This document shows, piece by piece, positions 39,001-49,842 of a DNA stretch of 64,000 nt. Location of the stretch: contig NC_071334.1 of assembly GCF_027744825.2 (NCBI RefSeq), positions 7,200,437 to 7,264,436 of the forward strand, written 5' to 3'. The translations under genes and the position numbers were made by a program. Source of the DNA: Synchiropus splendidus (Eukaryota > Chordata > Actinopteri > Syngnathiformes > Callionymidae). The stretch's first letter is position 1. Each line of letters begins with the position of its first letter. The notes beneath the pieces were generated by a model. The model was not told the origin of the DNA. It did not search any database and saw only the letters and a list, made by a program, of their open reading frames with translations.

Positions 39001-42000
39001 CTCCATACGTGGAGGAGAACGTGGCGTCACCCTCCAGTGGAGAGGAGCGTAGTTAATCATGCGAGGATCGGGTTTTAGGAAAATGTTGCTTAAGTTATTG
39101 ATGAATGAGATTCTTATATCTTTTGACCTTTACTGATGATGTCATCCTGCAGTGAACAGGCAGTTTAAGGGCTGCTGGCTCTAGGGTTTGTGAAGGTGAA
39201 TTTAGACTTGTCTGACTGTATGGAACTGGCTTCCAGAGTTGAGGCAGACTTCACGGATGATATCGGCTTTTGACCCCTGCTTGAATTTAAATCTTAAGTA
39301 GCCAGCAATCTTAAGAATAAATGGCATTTAGTCTTTTTTCTTGATCATTTCCTCCCACCATTTGATCACCCTGTCTAGTCACTGTACACAGTGTCCTTAT
39401 TCACTGAATCTAAGAACCGCATTCGTTGCTTTTTCATTTAATTCATGCCGAGCGTGTCCAAACCAAAAGAGTCCGCCCCATGTTTCATACTGTAAAATGA
39501 GAACTGGAAAAACCAAGCTTTTCTGTCCAACACCAAGTTTAGCGGAGCTTCAAAGAGGATAACAGAGTTGTTCCTACATTGACTGGGTGACCCTTCCAGG
39601 TTGTCCTGGAGACGAGAGAATGGATGGGACACTGGTGCAGGGACTCATTCTGGTATCATGTCAACCCAGCACTTCCTTCTCTGTAGTTGTTGTTGCTGCC
39701 CATTGAGCCTGACACGCCACCATCAGGACCCTAACCCAGATCCCATGAAGGCACAGTAGAGGAGGCCATGACCAAAAGTCTCTGTCTCCACCAGATGGGG
39801 CCAGAAGACAAGTGACATGGACAGAGAGCTGAGCCCGTCAAAACCTCCCAGGAAATCTAGCCTGGAAGCGGGTCATAGCCAGGATGTGTGGATCCTTAAT
39901 GGGAGAAGCACCCGACAGGAAGATGCTGGATCCCTGTACTAGCTCTTCGGACATGGATGTCCAAGCCAAGAAGTTCCTGTTATTAGTTCAAGAGTGGAGT
40001 ATGAGAACACGCTCAGGTGGATGGCGGGAAATGAATAAGCAGCTGAGGGTCAGTTCGAGTCATGTTTGGATTGCAATTATGAAGCTCTGACTCTTCAAAA
40101 ACCTTCTTTTGAGGATTATGTTTAGAGTCGCGTCGTCATTCTAGGCGGTATTTATTGGAAGGCTCATTTGAGGCGTCGAATGAAGCCCATTCAATAACGG
40201 CACCTTTGTACGTGACCAAACATCTCAGTGTAAGCAGTCAGCATCCTCTTACTGGAAAGGAGACATCAAGAGAAGCATTCACACCCTGGGGATGTTTGTT
40301 TGTTTTGTTTTTTTCTTTTTCATTCATGCCCTGCGAGCCCTTTGCTCATTTCCCGCTTTACCTCCTCTTTCCCTCTTGGTCAGCTGAAACGCCCTGTGCA
40401 CGCCTGTCGTGGAGAACCAAGCGAAGAAGCAAACCTCTGTGTGTTTTTAAAAACCAGAAAGTGGTCTGTTTTCAGAAACTCCTCTCTCTCTCTGTGATGA
40501 TCTCCTTCCTGCTGCCCTTCAGCTCTTGTTCTCCTGCTTTTATGTGAACCACAGGCTTCCATTGGCAATGCTGTTGGTATTAAATAGAAACCAATGATCG
40601 CAGTAGCAGTGTTTCTGAAAGCATCTTGTCTTCATGATAAATGGGTGGAGAGCTTGTTTGAAGGTCAAGTTCCAGGTTGTACTGATTCTCATCCATGTTG
40701 AGATGCTGCTTAGGTGCACCTCCACTCTCACTTCCTGTGCAGTGACCCATTAGACAGAATGACTCTCTGGTCATCCTCTTGAGCAGACCTGGGCAAAGTG
40801 TGGCCCGGGGGCCATATGCAGCCCGATGCCTGTATTTTCCTGGCCCATTCGACATCAGACTAAAACTAGAACTGATGTGTTTTTCTGCCTTTTTTTTTGT
40901 TCTTTCTCTTTTAGTCACCACCACCAAATCATTCTTTTTTTTTTGTGTTTTTCTTGTTCCTCAAAATGCATTGAAGGAATATTTAACATATAATTTGAAA
41001 TAAATCTTGTCCATAGTTATGCAGATTTATATTCAAATTAAGTGCATATGAAAAAAAATATTTCAATAGGTTTCATTGCATATTTACACTTCTTATTGCC
41101 CGCCTTTGATCTCTTGAAGTCATGTTTGTTGGAATTCAATTCTTGATTGTTTTGAAGTAAAAAGTAATGCAGCCACAGTTTTACCATACCCATGCACTTC
41201 CTTATCCCCTTTGTTCTCCTGTCTTTTACCTGGTGCAGGACTTGAATTGAATATATGTTGTTAACGCTTGGCCACAGGGTTTTGACTTCTTCAGCCATTA
41301 TGTTCTAAACCATTCAGAGCCTATCTACAGTTGGATCTCACTTTTGACAACTGGGAGTGTCCCTCAGTTCTACAATATTAAGACGCAGAGTTGCGTCAGA
41401 AAGTATAATATTTCAACCCAAACTAGGAGGCTTCCTCTTCAAAGTTCTCCCCCTGGAGTATGTAAATGTGCGCTTGGCTTTCTGCTGCCACAAAAGGTTT
41501 AGAGAGGGAGGAGAGGATGTGGAAAACCAACTCCAGGTTTTGGAGCGTTAGCCATTAGCTCTGTTAGTCTTTGGCGTCGCTGCTCCATTGTTCTGTCGCA
41601 GCTGGATGCTGCACATCTGACCGGCCTCTTCGCTGTGAGCACTGCTGCGAGTGATGGCGAGTCGACGCATAGATCAGAAGGTGTGCAGAAGGAATGTGGC
41701 TGAATCCGTGTGATCTCCTCACGGTTGATCTTCAACACGTTCTCATTGTTATGATTTCATGTCATAAAATCGCCCACCTCTGTCTCTGGACAAATGAGGT
41801 TAAATCTTTTCCCACGGCTCACCTGCCAGTCTCTCACGGTGGCATTAGTGTGCCACGACACAAAGCGTGGCCCGACTCAGTCCAGCCCACCTGACACAGC
41901 TTCAGATCACAATGTGAGGATCAGGATGACAGGGATTCAGAGCAGAACTTTCATGAGAAATCCTGAAGGCAGAACAATGTGCAACCTATTTTCAGTTCCA

Positions 42001-42141
42001 GACAGAAACTGTCTGATTCCTATCAAGGTCCACAGTGGTTCTGGTTCTGTAGTCTGCTGACATGTTGAAGCCGCTGTCGTGTCCGAGGAACAGAACATTG
42101 AGTAACAGCGTTGTACAATCATATTTTGAGCTGGGAGTGGA

Positions 42142-42181
<40 letters not shown>

Positions 42182-45100
42182 CTGAGCAGCACCGTCCCTC
42201 CCAGAAATCCAGTTACCGTTGATGGCTGCTGATTTACAAGACAGGGTCACTGAGAGACACCACATGACTGATGTCATAGAAACCAAGAACAAAAGGGTGG
42301 AGGGGAGGGTGAGCTGTGCCGTGCACTCGTGAGAAATGATTTTAAATCCTCGTAAAGTCTCTTTCTATCTCTGAAGTCTGACTCGGAGCACGATCCTCAA
42401 AGTGTCCGGCCATGACTTAAATCTGCATCAATCTCTTCCAGACTCGGCGCCATCTGGTGTGACAAATGTTGTGCTGTAGCCTAGCACCCAAATACCTGTT
42501 GTGCTCTTCTTTTAAATAATCCATGTCACGTCAAGTTAACTTTCAATTCTGTCTCCCACAGATTCCACCAGTTAGACATGCAGAAGAGTTTGAGGGACAA
42601 TCTGAGCTACAAAATGCTGATCGAGTACCCGGTGCTGCACGTGGTCCTGAGGGAACACTGGAGGGACTATCCACTGAAGGGGCCAGGTAAAGGTCCTCTC
42701 CCTCAAACCCCTCTGACTGAGTGTCACCTCGTGAGTCTACTGAGTCTTTATCACACAACGTATCGAAGTCAAGGTCTTCAGCGTTGAGGTCTTCATAGTG
42801 TTCAGCTAAAAGTACAAGTGAACTCATGGCTACAACTGAAGCTAGAGCCGACATGCCGTGTGTCTCGCAGCTTTTCCACCTGCAGCTGCTCGACTCTTTC
42901 ATTACAAATGAAACCGCGCGACAGAGACACTTCCCTTATGGCGAGAGCCCTCTCACCCCACAAGGCCATCATGAGAACCATGGTTGCGGTGGAGCTGAAA
43001 CTCAACAGGTGACCGCACTTAAGGCATGAGAGTTAGGGGAGTGAGAGTTGAAGATGCTTGAGGTTCTCATCCGGTGTGAATGGAAAGGTCAAGAGCAGAG
43101 AGGAGTATATCAGAGGCAGCTCGAGCCTGGAGGCAGCAGGCCTGTGGACTGACACGGTCTGGAGCAGTTGGATTCACAGTAGCTGTGCAGATGTCACTAC
43201 AGGATCAGGCAGGAGCATAAACCTGGCTCACCTACTGAGCCATGAAGTCGCGTCCAAAACCCAGAGATAGCCATCGTCCGTAGTGTCTGATTTAGGATTA
43301 CATGATGCGATGTGTTCAGCAGAGCGCCGCTCCAATATTCAGACAGTTTGGGGGGTCGCCATGGTTACAATAGAGCCACTTGAACCACAGACATGTTGAA
43401 GCCATAATTTGTACTTGAAACCTGCCAAGCATGAATATCCAATATTCTGCAAGTAAACAGAACCGAGTTCTGACCTCTGCGTGCTTCTGGTTGCCCCAGA
43501 ACTGTGTCACGTCCTGTTCTCCCCCTCACCCTCCTAAAAAAAAAAAAAAACCCTGTGCCCCTTTTATTTTTCACCATGGAGACCATCATAACGGAAACTT
43601 TCTGCAAATCATCACGGACGTCGGCCAAGAGAACCATCCGATGCTGTCGGACAGAGACCTCATAGCCTGGCGCGGATGAGTCCGAGAAATGTCACTTCCA
43701 ATGAAACTTGTCAGAATTTTGTTCCCTCCGACTCCGTCTTATCAGCACGTCCCAGTCGCTTGCGGTCTCTGTCTGCTTCTGAGACACTTTATCTTCTCCA
43801 GCAGAGGCTGGGTAGATGACAAATAAGGGTATTTTCAAGGGTGCTTTTCCTGATAAGGCCTTGTTGTTCAGCTATTTTGCTCCTAGGTGAGTCAGAGAGA
43901 CATTCCAGGCAGCGGGAGGGGAAGCGATAGCGGGCGATTGGAAACAGTGGATACAGTATCATGGAAATGGAGGAGGGGCGCTCTGAGCCAATGTCAGGGA
44001 CGAATGTGTTGTTGGTGAGGAAAAGATGAGAGTCGACCTCCCAGGTTGTAAAACTCATGTTAGTTTGTGATATAAGTTTCTGATCACAAACCTTTTCCTC
44101 TAAAACCCTGGCTGTTTGTCTCCCAACTCCAGGTAATGCTAATTTCACAAACTGTTTTTGGGGTGAAATCTGGCTATAAAAGCCCTTATTGAGAAATAAG
44201 AGTAAAATGTGAAGTATTATAATAACAATGGAATATTTACATTCTGTTTTATCAAGTCTTTCGTTGAAGCTTGTCGTAGTAAACATGAGCAGAGTGAGTA
44301 AACAATGTGATTTGAAGTTATGGAACTGAGAAGCAAACATTGATCTCACCCTGCGAGAATTGATCCTTTTATTAAACACGTCTGAAGCGGATCCATCTCC
44401 GCACGCCTCCTGGGAAGTGGAAGAGGAGGAACGTTGATGGACACAGCAGAACTCTACACAGCAGCCATGAGTGCTGCCTGCCATTGGCTGCTCCCTGCTT
44501 CTGGCTCCCAGAATTCCATAGGAATAGGAGCTTGAGACATGTGTTTTTTTAAAGCATAAACATGTCTTTAAAAAGGTCAATTCAAACTCGAACCACTGAA
44601 AGACTTGGCGAAAAGGTATGGCCTGCATAAAAGAGCTGTGTGATTCGTTCACATCAAAGTCACGGACGCGACATCCAGCCATTGAAGACTCGGAGAATGT
44701 CTCCCTTTTCCTTGTAAGATTTTCCGACCTGCTGGCTCAGCTCATCCTAGTGCGTCCATCCTCACGCACCTGGCTGGAGAACCTGGCGCTGCATTGTAAA
44801 TGTCAGTTCACCCCCTTCACCTCATCCCACCCCCACCCCACCCCCGCTCCTGCTGGAATACGTTTGTACCAATCACCTGATATTGTTTCAGCTGAGACTG
44901 ACACGACGAGGAGCAAGGAAACGGAGGAAGTGTCACCGCCAAGCTCTCATATCATAGGAAGCACTGCCACCTCGAAAACCAGCCCGGAATCTGTATCGCC
45001 GCAGAGAAAACGGGCCAAGAAAGAGGGAGAGAAAGGAGACTTGGAGGAGGGCGAGGTGACGCACAGTAGCGATGACGAAGATCAGCAGCAGAGGGGAGGA

Positions 45101-45208
45101 GAACTGGGCGAGGACAGCGTCAGCCATGCCAGCGCGCACGTCAGCCGCTCAGTGGGCGGAGCAGCTGACAAGTCCGAGTCCCCCGCTGACACTTCTGGAT
45201 CAGAGTGA
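17813..45208 (+). CDS. znhit6: Box C/D snoRNA protein 1 (zinc finger HIT domain-containing protein 6)
   Basis: ZNHIT6/BCD1 is a nuclear assembly factor for box C/D snoRNPs, working with NOP58, NUFIP and RUVBL1/2. Exons: 17813-17919, 18211-18276, 21068-21174, 21241-21326, 23481-23584, 32664-32732, 34013-34093, 37450-37530, 42562-42686 and 44892-45208. All splice phases close, giving 380 residues. The HIT finger has C37, C40, C49, C52, C57, C61, H65 and C71. Conserved blocks follow: [41 protein letters not shown] and [12 protein letters not shown]. Exon 1 carries a basic GKKRKI stretch. The last exon adds a Ser/Glu/Lys-rich tail of about 105 residues with [11 protein letters not shown] and SSDDED, probably disordered and nuclear. 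The human protein, as I recall it, instead has a long acidic N-terminus. The start has G at -3; no upstream in-frame ATG is seen. Confidence 0.94.
18877..19080 (+). mobile_element. hAT-like non-autonomous element fragment (gatac-rich)
   Basis: It begins with tagggctgttatccacgg and is rich in gtatc/gatac words. It then reads aatatttgtttacaagaccc with a ctcattttt block that is repeated in diverged form at 21900-21960. Fish genomes carry many such short hAT relics with TAGGGxTGT ends. The right boundary is approximate. Confidence 0.55.
19142..19262 (+). repeat. Degraded SINE-type repeat common in fish
   Basis: The string gaacaccctcgacaggtggc, followed by cactcacacgctgaattagagtc and tgtttttggacaatgggagg, is the body of a well-known fish tRNA-SINE-associated repeat (rough consensus: 'caccctggacaggtcgcc ... 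aatttagagt ... gtttttggactgtgggagg'). Many substitutions make it an old copy. Confidence 0.6.
21327..23480 (+). other. znhit6 intron 4
   Basis: 2.15-kb intron. Apart from the hAT-like relic at 21835-22200 nothing is identified. Confidence 0.5.
21835..22200 (+). mobile_element. hAT-like non-autonomous element fragment
   Basis: gatac/tatcg-rich sequence followed by aatatttgttaacaagagcc and ttgattttaaggggc, matching the arrangement in the fragment at 18877-19080. Both therefore come from one family. Ends are not clear. Confidence 0.5.
25113..25230 (+). mobile_element. RTE-like LINE 3'-end relic
   Basis: The translation reads [20 protein letters not shown] and, a little later, FMDVVN. These correspond to the C-terminal FGHVQRR, LELPGR and FMDVVKEDM motifs of fish RTE-type reverse transcriptase ORFs, also seen in the longer copy at 46300-47062. 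The copy is short, internally deleted and inactive. Confidence 0.6.
25487..25790 (+). mobile_element. hAT-like repeat beginning aactagaggtcgacc
   Basis: The motif aactagaggtcgaccaacatg followed by a ttttttagggctgatac / ccgatatcaaa pattern is characteristic of a widespread vertebrate hAT-derived repeat. Only the left part is clear; the right boundary is approximate. Confidence 0.55.
26147..26172. repeat. G26 homopolymer
   Basis: Twenty-six consecutive guanines on the plus strand in a znhit6 intron. It is long enough to form an intermolecular or intramolecular G-quadruplex and to be length-unstable in sequencing. Confidence 0.9.
32973..33029. repeat. A-tract plus (AT)n microsatellite
   Basis: A run of about 10 A is followed by about 23 AT dinucleotides, within the znhit6 intron 32733-34012. 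Confidence 0.95.
33205..33398 (+). mobile_element. hAT-like non-autonomous element fragment
   Basis: gatac-rich body (gtgatacattgtgatactg, gatacaatatcgtgg) ending gtagtacacccctag, which is the inverse complement of a CTAGGGGTGT-type end comparable to tagggctgt at 18877. It lies in znhit6 intron 6. Confidence 0.55.
33420..33540 (-). repeat. Probable RTE-like LINE relic, antisense
   Basis: The sequence tcttcatgtgtcaaaaccat followed by ctaacctccctaacgttgtctcc resembles the inverse complement of the 'ggagacaaagt.agagaggctag...gatggtttggacatg' region of the LINE copy at 46300-47062. It is too short and diverged to be certain. Confidence 0.4.
34094..37449 (+). other. znhit6 intron 7; nothing identified
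   Basis: 3.4-kb intron with only homopolymer T runs (near 35027-35048) and short open frames without coding character. Confidence 0.5.
40788..40850 (+). mobile_element. hAT-type element terminus (gggcaaagtgtggcccggg)
   Basis: The motif ctgggcaaagtgtggcccgg followed by gggccatatgcagcccg closely resembles the terminal sequence of vertebrate hAT elements ('caggggtgggcaaactacggcccgcgggcc...cggccc'). Only the left terminus is recognisable. Confidence 0.65.
42145..42180. repeat. (GT)18 microsatellite
   Basis: Eighteen uninterrupted GT dinucleotides in znhit6 intron 8, about 380 bp before the penultimate exon. Confidence 0.95.
42687..44891 (+). other. znhit6 intron 9; longest window ORF here is not a gene
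   Basis: 2.2-kb intron. A 297-codon minus-strand frame (43789-44682) is the longest frame in the window. It has no domain, no periodic hydrophobicity and unusual Ser/Cys/Phe-rich composition, so I treat it as chance. Confidence 0.55.
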
Positions 45209-45261
45209 TGTCGAGTGTCAGACTGAAGAACTTGTTTCTATTTGTACAATAAGATGCTTTG

Positions 45262-45271
45262 AATAAATAAA
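45262..45271 (+). terminator. znhit6: Polyadenylation signals for znhit6
   Basis: Two overlapping AATAAA hexamers (45262-45267 and 45266-45271) lie 54-63 bp after the znhit6 TGA, giving an unusually short 3'UTR of about 80 bp. Another AATAAA near 45484 could serve a longer form. Confidence 0.75.
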
Positions 45272-45289
45272 AGTGGTTTTGGTTACACG

Positions 45290-46299
45290 CGACTTATGAC
45301 TGGTCAAGCAAAGAACAGGTTCATCTGAAATAGAGGTCTGTTTTTTTACCCACAAAAACTGATGTGTTTTCAAGGAGCTGAGCTTCACTTGATGCGTGGT
45401 CATTTTAGCCTTTCATGTGCTCAGATATTTCTTTTTATTTTTTGCTCACGGTCACACAATGTATAATACTGAGCTCATTTTAAATAAAACCTCTATTCAA
45501 AAGGCTGTATCTAATTTCTCCAAAATCATTTACTAGAAGTCAATTTAAAATATGTATTTTTAGATGAATTATGTCAAAACATTGTCAGCCAATTTAATGT
45601 TATTTAATTTGATGGGGGTTTTTTTAATATGAAAAGCTTGCATTTGTGTTTTACACCAATGTTTTTTTTATTCTTTGTAATAAATAAATTGAAAAACAAT
45701 TTTTAAATGAGGCAGTTCGCAGTGTTCGATCCTGGGTTCTGGGTCAATAATTGAAACAATGATAATTTTGATAATGTGCTGGGAGTCAGATGCAAAAATG
45801 TAGCATGAGATCAAAGTTCTTGACAGTAACACTGGACAGATGATGTCATTTGCATGGTTTATTGATTTGATTTTACCCTTTTCCAGTCCTGACACAATGT
45901 TCTGTTGACCTTTTGAAATGAGCTTATTCCTGTCTTCTTGCCAAGTCACAGCTTTCCTGGGTTCACAGATGCAGACTTGCTCTCCTCATGACGCCTGAGG
46001 GGAGTTTGCTCACGCATGTGGCGTTGCAGTCCCCACAGCGCTCTGAGTTTATGACAACAGCCAGCACAGTAACCAATGAGTCTGTGTCCTTAGACGTGTT
46101 TTCATAAGCGCCACTGGACGTTAACTCGGCTGACCGACTCTCTTTCATGTCGCCCCGCTGTGACGCAGTTTTCGGCCTTCAGCAGGTCGTTCCCATGATC
46201 TCACGAGTCAGTGTGCATCCGTGTCAACGCTCGGGAGGAGCTTTAAACTCTGTGCAAATGTCGGTGCCGTCGGAGAGTAACTATTAAATTTACTGTCAC
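45290..46299. other. Intergenic region downstream of znhit6; nothing identified
   Basis: AT-rich sequence with only short chance frames. Confidence 0.5.
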
Positions 46300-47062
46300 A
46301 GATCTGTGGTGAGAGCAGGGAGCAAGTGGAAGATCAGCTGGAGAGGTGGAGGTTTGCCTTAGAAAGGAGAGGAATGAAGGTTAGCCGCAGTAAGAGGGAA
46401 TCCATGTGTGTGAATGAGAGGGAGCCAAGTGGACAGGTGAAGTTACTGGATGCAGAGATAAAGAAGGTGGAGGGTTTGAAGTACTGAGGCTCAACTGTCC
46501 AGGGCCATGGAGAATGTGAGAAAGAGGTGAAGAAGCGGGTGCAGGCAGGATGGAATCATTGGAGAAAAGTGTCAGGTGTGATGTGTGACAAAAGGCTGTC
46601 GGCAAGGATGAAAGGGAAAGTGTCCAAAAGGGTGGTGAGGCCAGCAATGTTGGATGGTTTGGAAACAGTGGCACTGAGGAAAAGACAGGAGGCAGAGCTG
46701 GAGGTAGCAGAGATGAAGATGCACAGCTTCTCTCTGGGAGTGAGCAGGATGATGATAGGATCAGAGGTAGCACATGTGCTCAGGTGTTTAGGAGACCAAG
46801 TCAGAGAGGCTAGATGGAGATGGTTTGGACATGTACAGAGGAGAGAGAGAGAGCCAGTACATTGGTAGATGAAGATGTTGAGGTTGGAACTGCCAGGCAG
46901 AAGGTGGAGAGGAAGGCCAAAGAGGAGATTGAGGGAGGTGGTGAAGGAGGACATGAGGTTTGAGAGAAGAGGAAGCAGAGGACAGGGTGAGATGGAGGAA
47001 GATGATCCACTGTGGCCACCACTGAAGGGAGAAGCCCAAAGAGAAAGAAGAAGAGGGAGTGT
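46300..47062 (+). mobile_element. RTE-like LINE, 5'-truncated dead 3' end of ORF2
   Basis: Conceptual translation on the plus strand gives the C-terminal part of a non-LTR retrotransposon reverse transcriptase ORF. Visible blocks in order are SREQVEDQLERWRFALERRG, MKVSRSKRESMCVNE, GSTVQGHGECEKEVKKRVQA, GWNHWRKVSGVMCDKRLSAR, VVRPAMLDGLETVALRKRQE, ARWRWFGHVQRRERE and ELPGRRWRGRPKRRLREVVK. This is the fish RTE-type family. It is disabled by an in-frame TGA before GSTVQ, a second stop after the VHW segment and frame changes. It is 5' truncated, as is usual for LINE insertions, and no catalytic core remains. Confidence 0.85.
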
Positions 47063-47611
47063 CAAAAGTCGCTTTTACAATTGACTCAGGTGCTTGGGCT
47101 GAACACGGATGGAACTTTAAAGCTCATCATGGCCTTTTGTCTTGGTCTCATTTCTCAGCTCTCAGAAACTCACCCGTCTTCTTTGTTGGTTGTTTCCCAT
47201 TCAATCCTCCACCTAAACCATCCTCTCTTCTCACTCTTCTTCCATCTCCAGAATGATCATCTTATTATAGGAAGTGAATCAATATTCCATTTTTTTGTAC
47301 CTCAGAATTCTTGGCTACAGTTTTTTTTCTGAAAACATCTCACAGAAGACTTTTATTCAATGGACTGACATTACAATTAAATGTTTATCTTTTGTATGTA
47401 TAACTGTGTTGCTGAGTCAGCACGACTCAAACAAGTCACTTTCCATCTTAAATGGGGGCAGTCGTTTCCGTAAGTGAGTCATTTCAAAGTAACATCTGTG
47501 TTTTGCAATGTTTCTCTTGACTGTTTATTCTGAGAGCGACGAAGTGAAGTGGCGTTCCCTCGTCTCTCACAGCTGTAATTTTAGAATCCTCTTAATTCTC
47601 CAACTCCATAA

Positions 47612-48163
47612 AAGCGCCAGCGGCACCGCACCAAAGTGGAGCTTTTGTTTGTCGCTCCTGTTTTTAGTCTGCGGGGAGGCGAGTTGTTGGATCTGAGTCG
47701 GGCTAATTACACTCTGAAGGTCGCAGAGCCGGATCCAGCGCAATTATTCCTCTCTTTGGGTTCCACCGAGCTGAGTGAGGACTTTTACGAGACCATCTTG
47801 GGACCTGCGCTCAGCCAGGGTGGGCTTATCTTGGAACCTGTCAGCAGGAGTGACACATTGTTTCTGCCACAGTCCTCGTATTTGGTCATCCAGTTGATGT
47901 CAGGTGGTGACACTCTTAATGATGCTGTTTATTCTTTCGTATTCATCCCGAATGTTGACACGCTCCCAGAACTGGTCCCACGGGAAAGTGTCCCACTTGA
48001 CCGTCCTTCAATTGTGTCGGCTTTTCTTGGGAGTTTTACAGCAGAGCTGCAGTTCCCAACTCACGGCTTCACCAGAGACAGCGGTGGAGAAGTGGCTGGA
48101 ACATCCATCATCCTCGAGCAGGGAAACGCATCACTGGTCTACTTTGCTAAGATCTGGACCTGA
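47612..48163 (+). pseudogene. Unidentified coding-like open frame (terminal exon or gene relic)
   Basis: I do not recognise this protein. A frame of 183 codons is open from the stop at 47609 to TGA 48161-48163, with no in-frame Met until about 47897. It could be a 3'-terminal exon, for example entered at the acceptor tttttag at 47661-47667, or a broken gene. The text looks protein-like: NYTLKVAEPDPAQLFLSLGS, then ELSEDFYETILGP, YLVIQLMSGGDTLNDAVYSF, FLGSFTAELQFPTHGF and ASLVYFAKIWT. It alternates hydrophobic and polar residues (beta-rich impression), has no Cys and few Lys, and has no obvious membrane segment. A CATAAAAG box at 47606-47613 precedes it. It lies between a dead LINE and ccn1. 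No upstream exons could be assigned. Real coding origin is likely; present function is unknown. Confidence 0.45.
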
Positions 48164-49167
48164 GGTCAACCACTGACAAAGTGTCGACCATCCTCACTTC
48201 CGAGCGTCCACTTTGTCCTTGGTTTTTTCCTTTAATGGCATCCTTTGTTTAGGCTTCTGCTGCTCCCCTCACGACCTCATGTGGGAACAAAGGAATTTAT
48301 CAAACTGACTCATTCGGTCATGACTGACTGGGAACATAACGGATGAATTTATGTTGCTGAGTCATGTTCTGGGTCTGCCCCAGGGCCTCCTCCCAAGTAC
48401 CTGCCACTAGGCAGGTGTCCTCTGAGACACTCATCGAGTTTCTCTCTATAAGGAGAAGCTGCAGGGGAGGTCCTCTCTCCCAAGGTTAAAGGACCCTGAA
48501 GAAGGTTCCCGGATCAAACGGTGGTCCAGATCCATCCCAAAATCGAATCTTTTGTTCCATGCCCCATTTTCTGAAAATATCCTTCCATGACTTAGCAGTC
48601 ATCGCCTCTTTGGTGCAGGTCATGGTGTAAGCCTCGATGGTGTTTCGTGAAGCTTCATCAGCCCATTACCACTGTGGACCCTTGTCCATCTCTTGTTCCG
48701 TCCTTTCCTCAGTCGTGACCAAAACCTCAGCAAACTCCTCTCTGAAGGAAGAGTTTCCCATCCTGCCTGACAGTGCAAGTTTGCTGTTGATGGCTGAAGA
48801 TGTTTTGACGAATCCTGTTACACCCAAGTGGAGTACAGTGGAAACACTGTAGTGTGAGGAGGGTGTGGAGTCCTTGAGCGTAAACACACGACCAGTGATC
48901 CTGCGACACGCCCGTCCTGATCAGCGTCAAATTATATAATGATCGGAAGAATCCGTCAATTGCCTCGCAGACTGCCGACAACTCCTCCGGCTGCTGGACT
49001 GATTGATGACTGCAACAGGATGATGAATATCAGGGTGGATCCGGACTCGCTTCGCTGGAGATGACGGACTTTCCTTGGGTCACCGTTGACTACTTCAGTG
49101 GTGTTACGTCATCGAATATAAGCCATCCGTCGATGGGTTTTCTCAGTGCACTCCAGGTCATAGTTCA
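48164..49167. other. Intergenic region; possible old repeat
   Basis: No gene seen. The stretch 48361-48610 (gtctgccccagggcctcctc, later cttttgttccatgcccc and gaaaatatccttcca) resembles fish dispersed repeats but cannot be assigned. Confidence 0.4.
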
Positions 49168-49175
49168 GTGTAGTG

Positions 49176-49834
49176 CAGGGGTTCTGAACCTTTTTCAACA
49201 TGGTAATAGATAATAGAACTGATTCATGACTCTTGATTTCATATGTGTTCAATAACCATATTTAATTTTCTCACATGTAAACAAACCAAAACCATATGAA
49301 ATGACATGAAACCATGTGATCATAGCAAAGATATTTATTTGCCATTGAAAAGTCCAACCAGAAGCAGAAGTAAGTGAAAGTCATATCCATCAAATAAATA
49401 AAAAAATACATTTGATACTGAACTGTTGAGAAAAATGGAAAAAAAAACTGTATGTCATGAATACAATTTAAAATAAAATAATAATCATATAATAAAGGTA
49501 TTATATATGTATGGATACTATATTTTATTTTCAAAGACGATATAAGTAGTCTAAATGAAAAATATCGCAACTTTTATAAATCATTTTGAGAACTGCGACA
49601 GGTGCTTTCACGCACAGTTTTTACTGTTGGGGGCGCCATCACTTTCTTTGTCATTTTTCTATTCTAACTTCTCCATAGTTGGTAACTATCACAGATTTGC
49701 AGCCACCAAGTCAATGCAGTGACACGTATGTGGCTAATGTATTAAAACTGAGCTTCTCGTGGCCCAAAGGTGTAAAACAAAAAACCTTTTGGTGGCCTAA
49801 CCATGGGCCTCGGCCCTAGGGTTAAGAATCACTG
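49176..49834. mobile_element. hAT-like non-autonomous element 1
   Basis: It is bounded by CAGGGGTTCTGAACC at the left and GGTTAAGAATCACTG at the right, which are imperfect inverse complements of the classic 'caggggttctcaacc' hAT terminus. The interior is AT-rich and non-coding. Flanking 8-mers are GTGTAGTG (49168-49175) and GTCGAGAA (49835-49842), degenerate forms of the hAT target TCTAGA. Confidence 0.75.
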
Positions 49835-49842
49835 GTCGAGAA

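Larger units (their letters stand above)
37531..42561 (+). other. znhit6 intron 8
   Basis: 5-kb intron. It contains a hAT-type end at 40788-40850 and a GT microsatellite at 42145-42180. Otherwise nothing recognisable. Confidence 0.5.

Noticed and set aside
43789..44682. 297-codon minus-strand open frame, the longest in the window
   Set aside because: It lies within a znhit6 intron, has no domain or family motif and an uneven Ser/Cys/Phe-rich composition; most likely chance.
46381..47065. Minus-strand Ser/Leu/Pro-rich frames of 130 and 169 codons
   Set aside because: Antisense of the LINE reverse-transcriptase relic.
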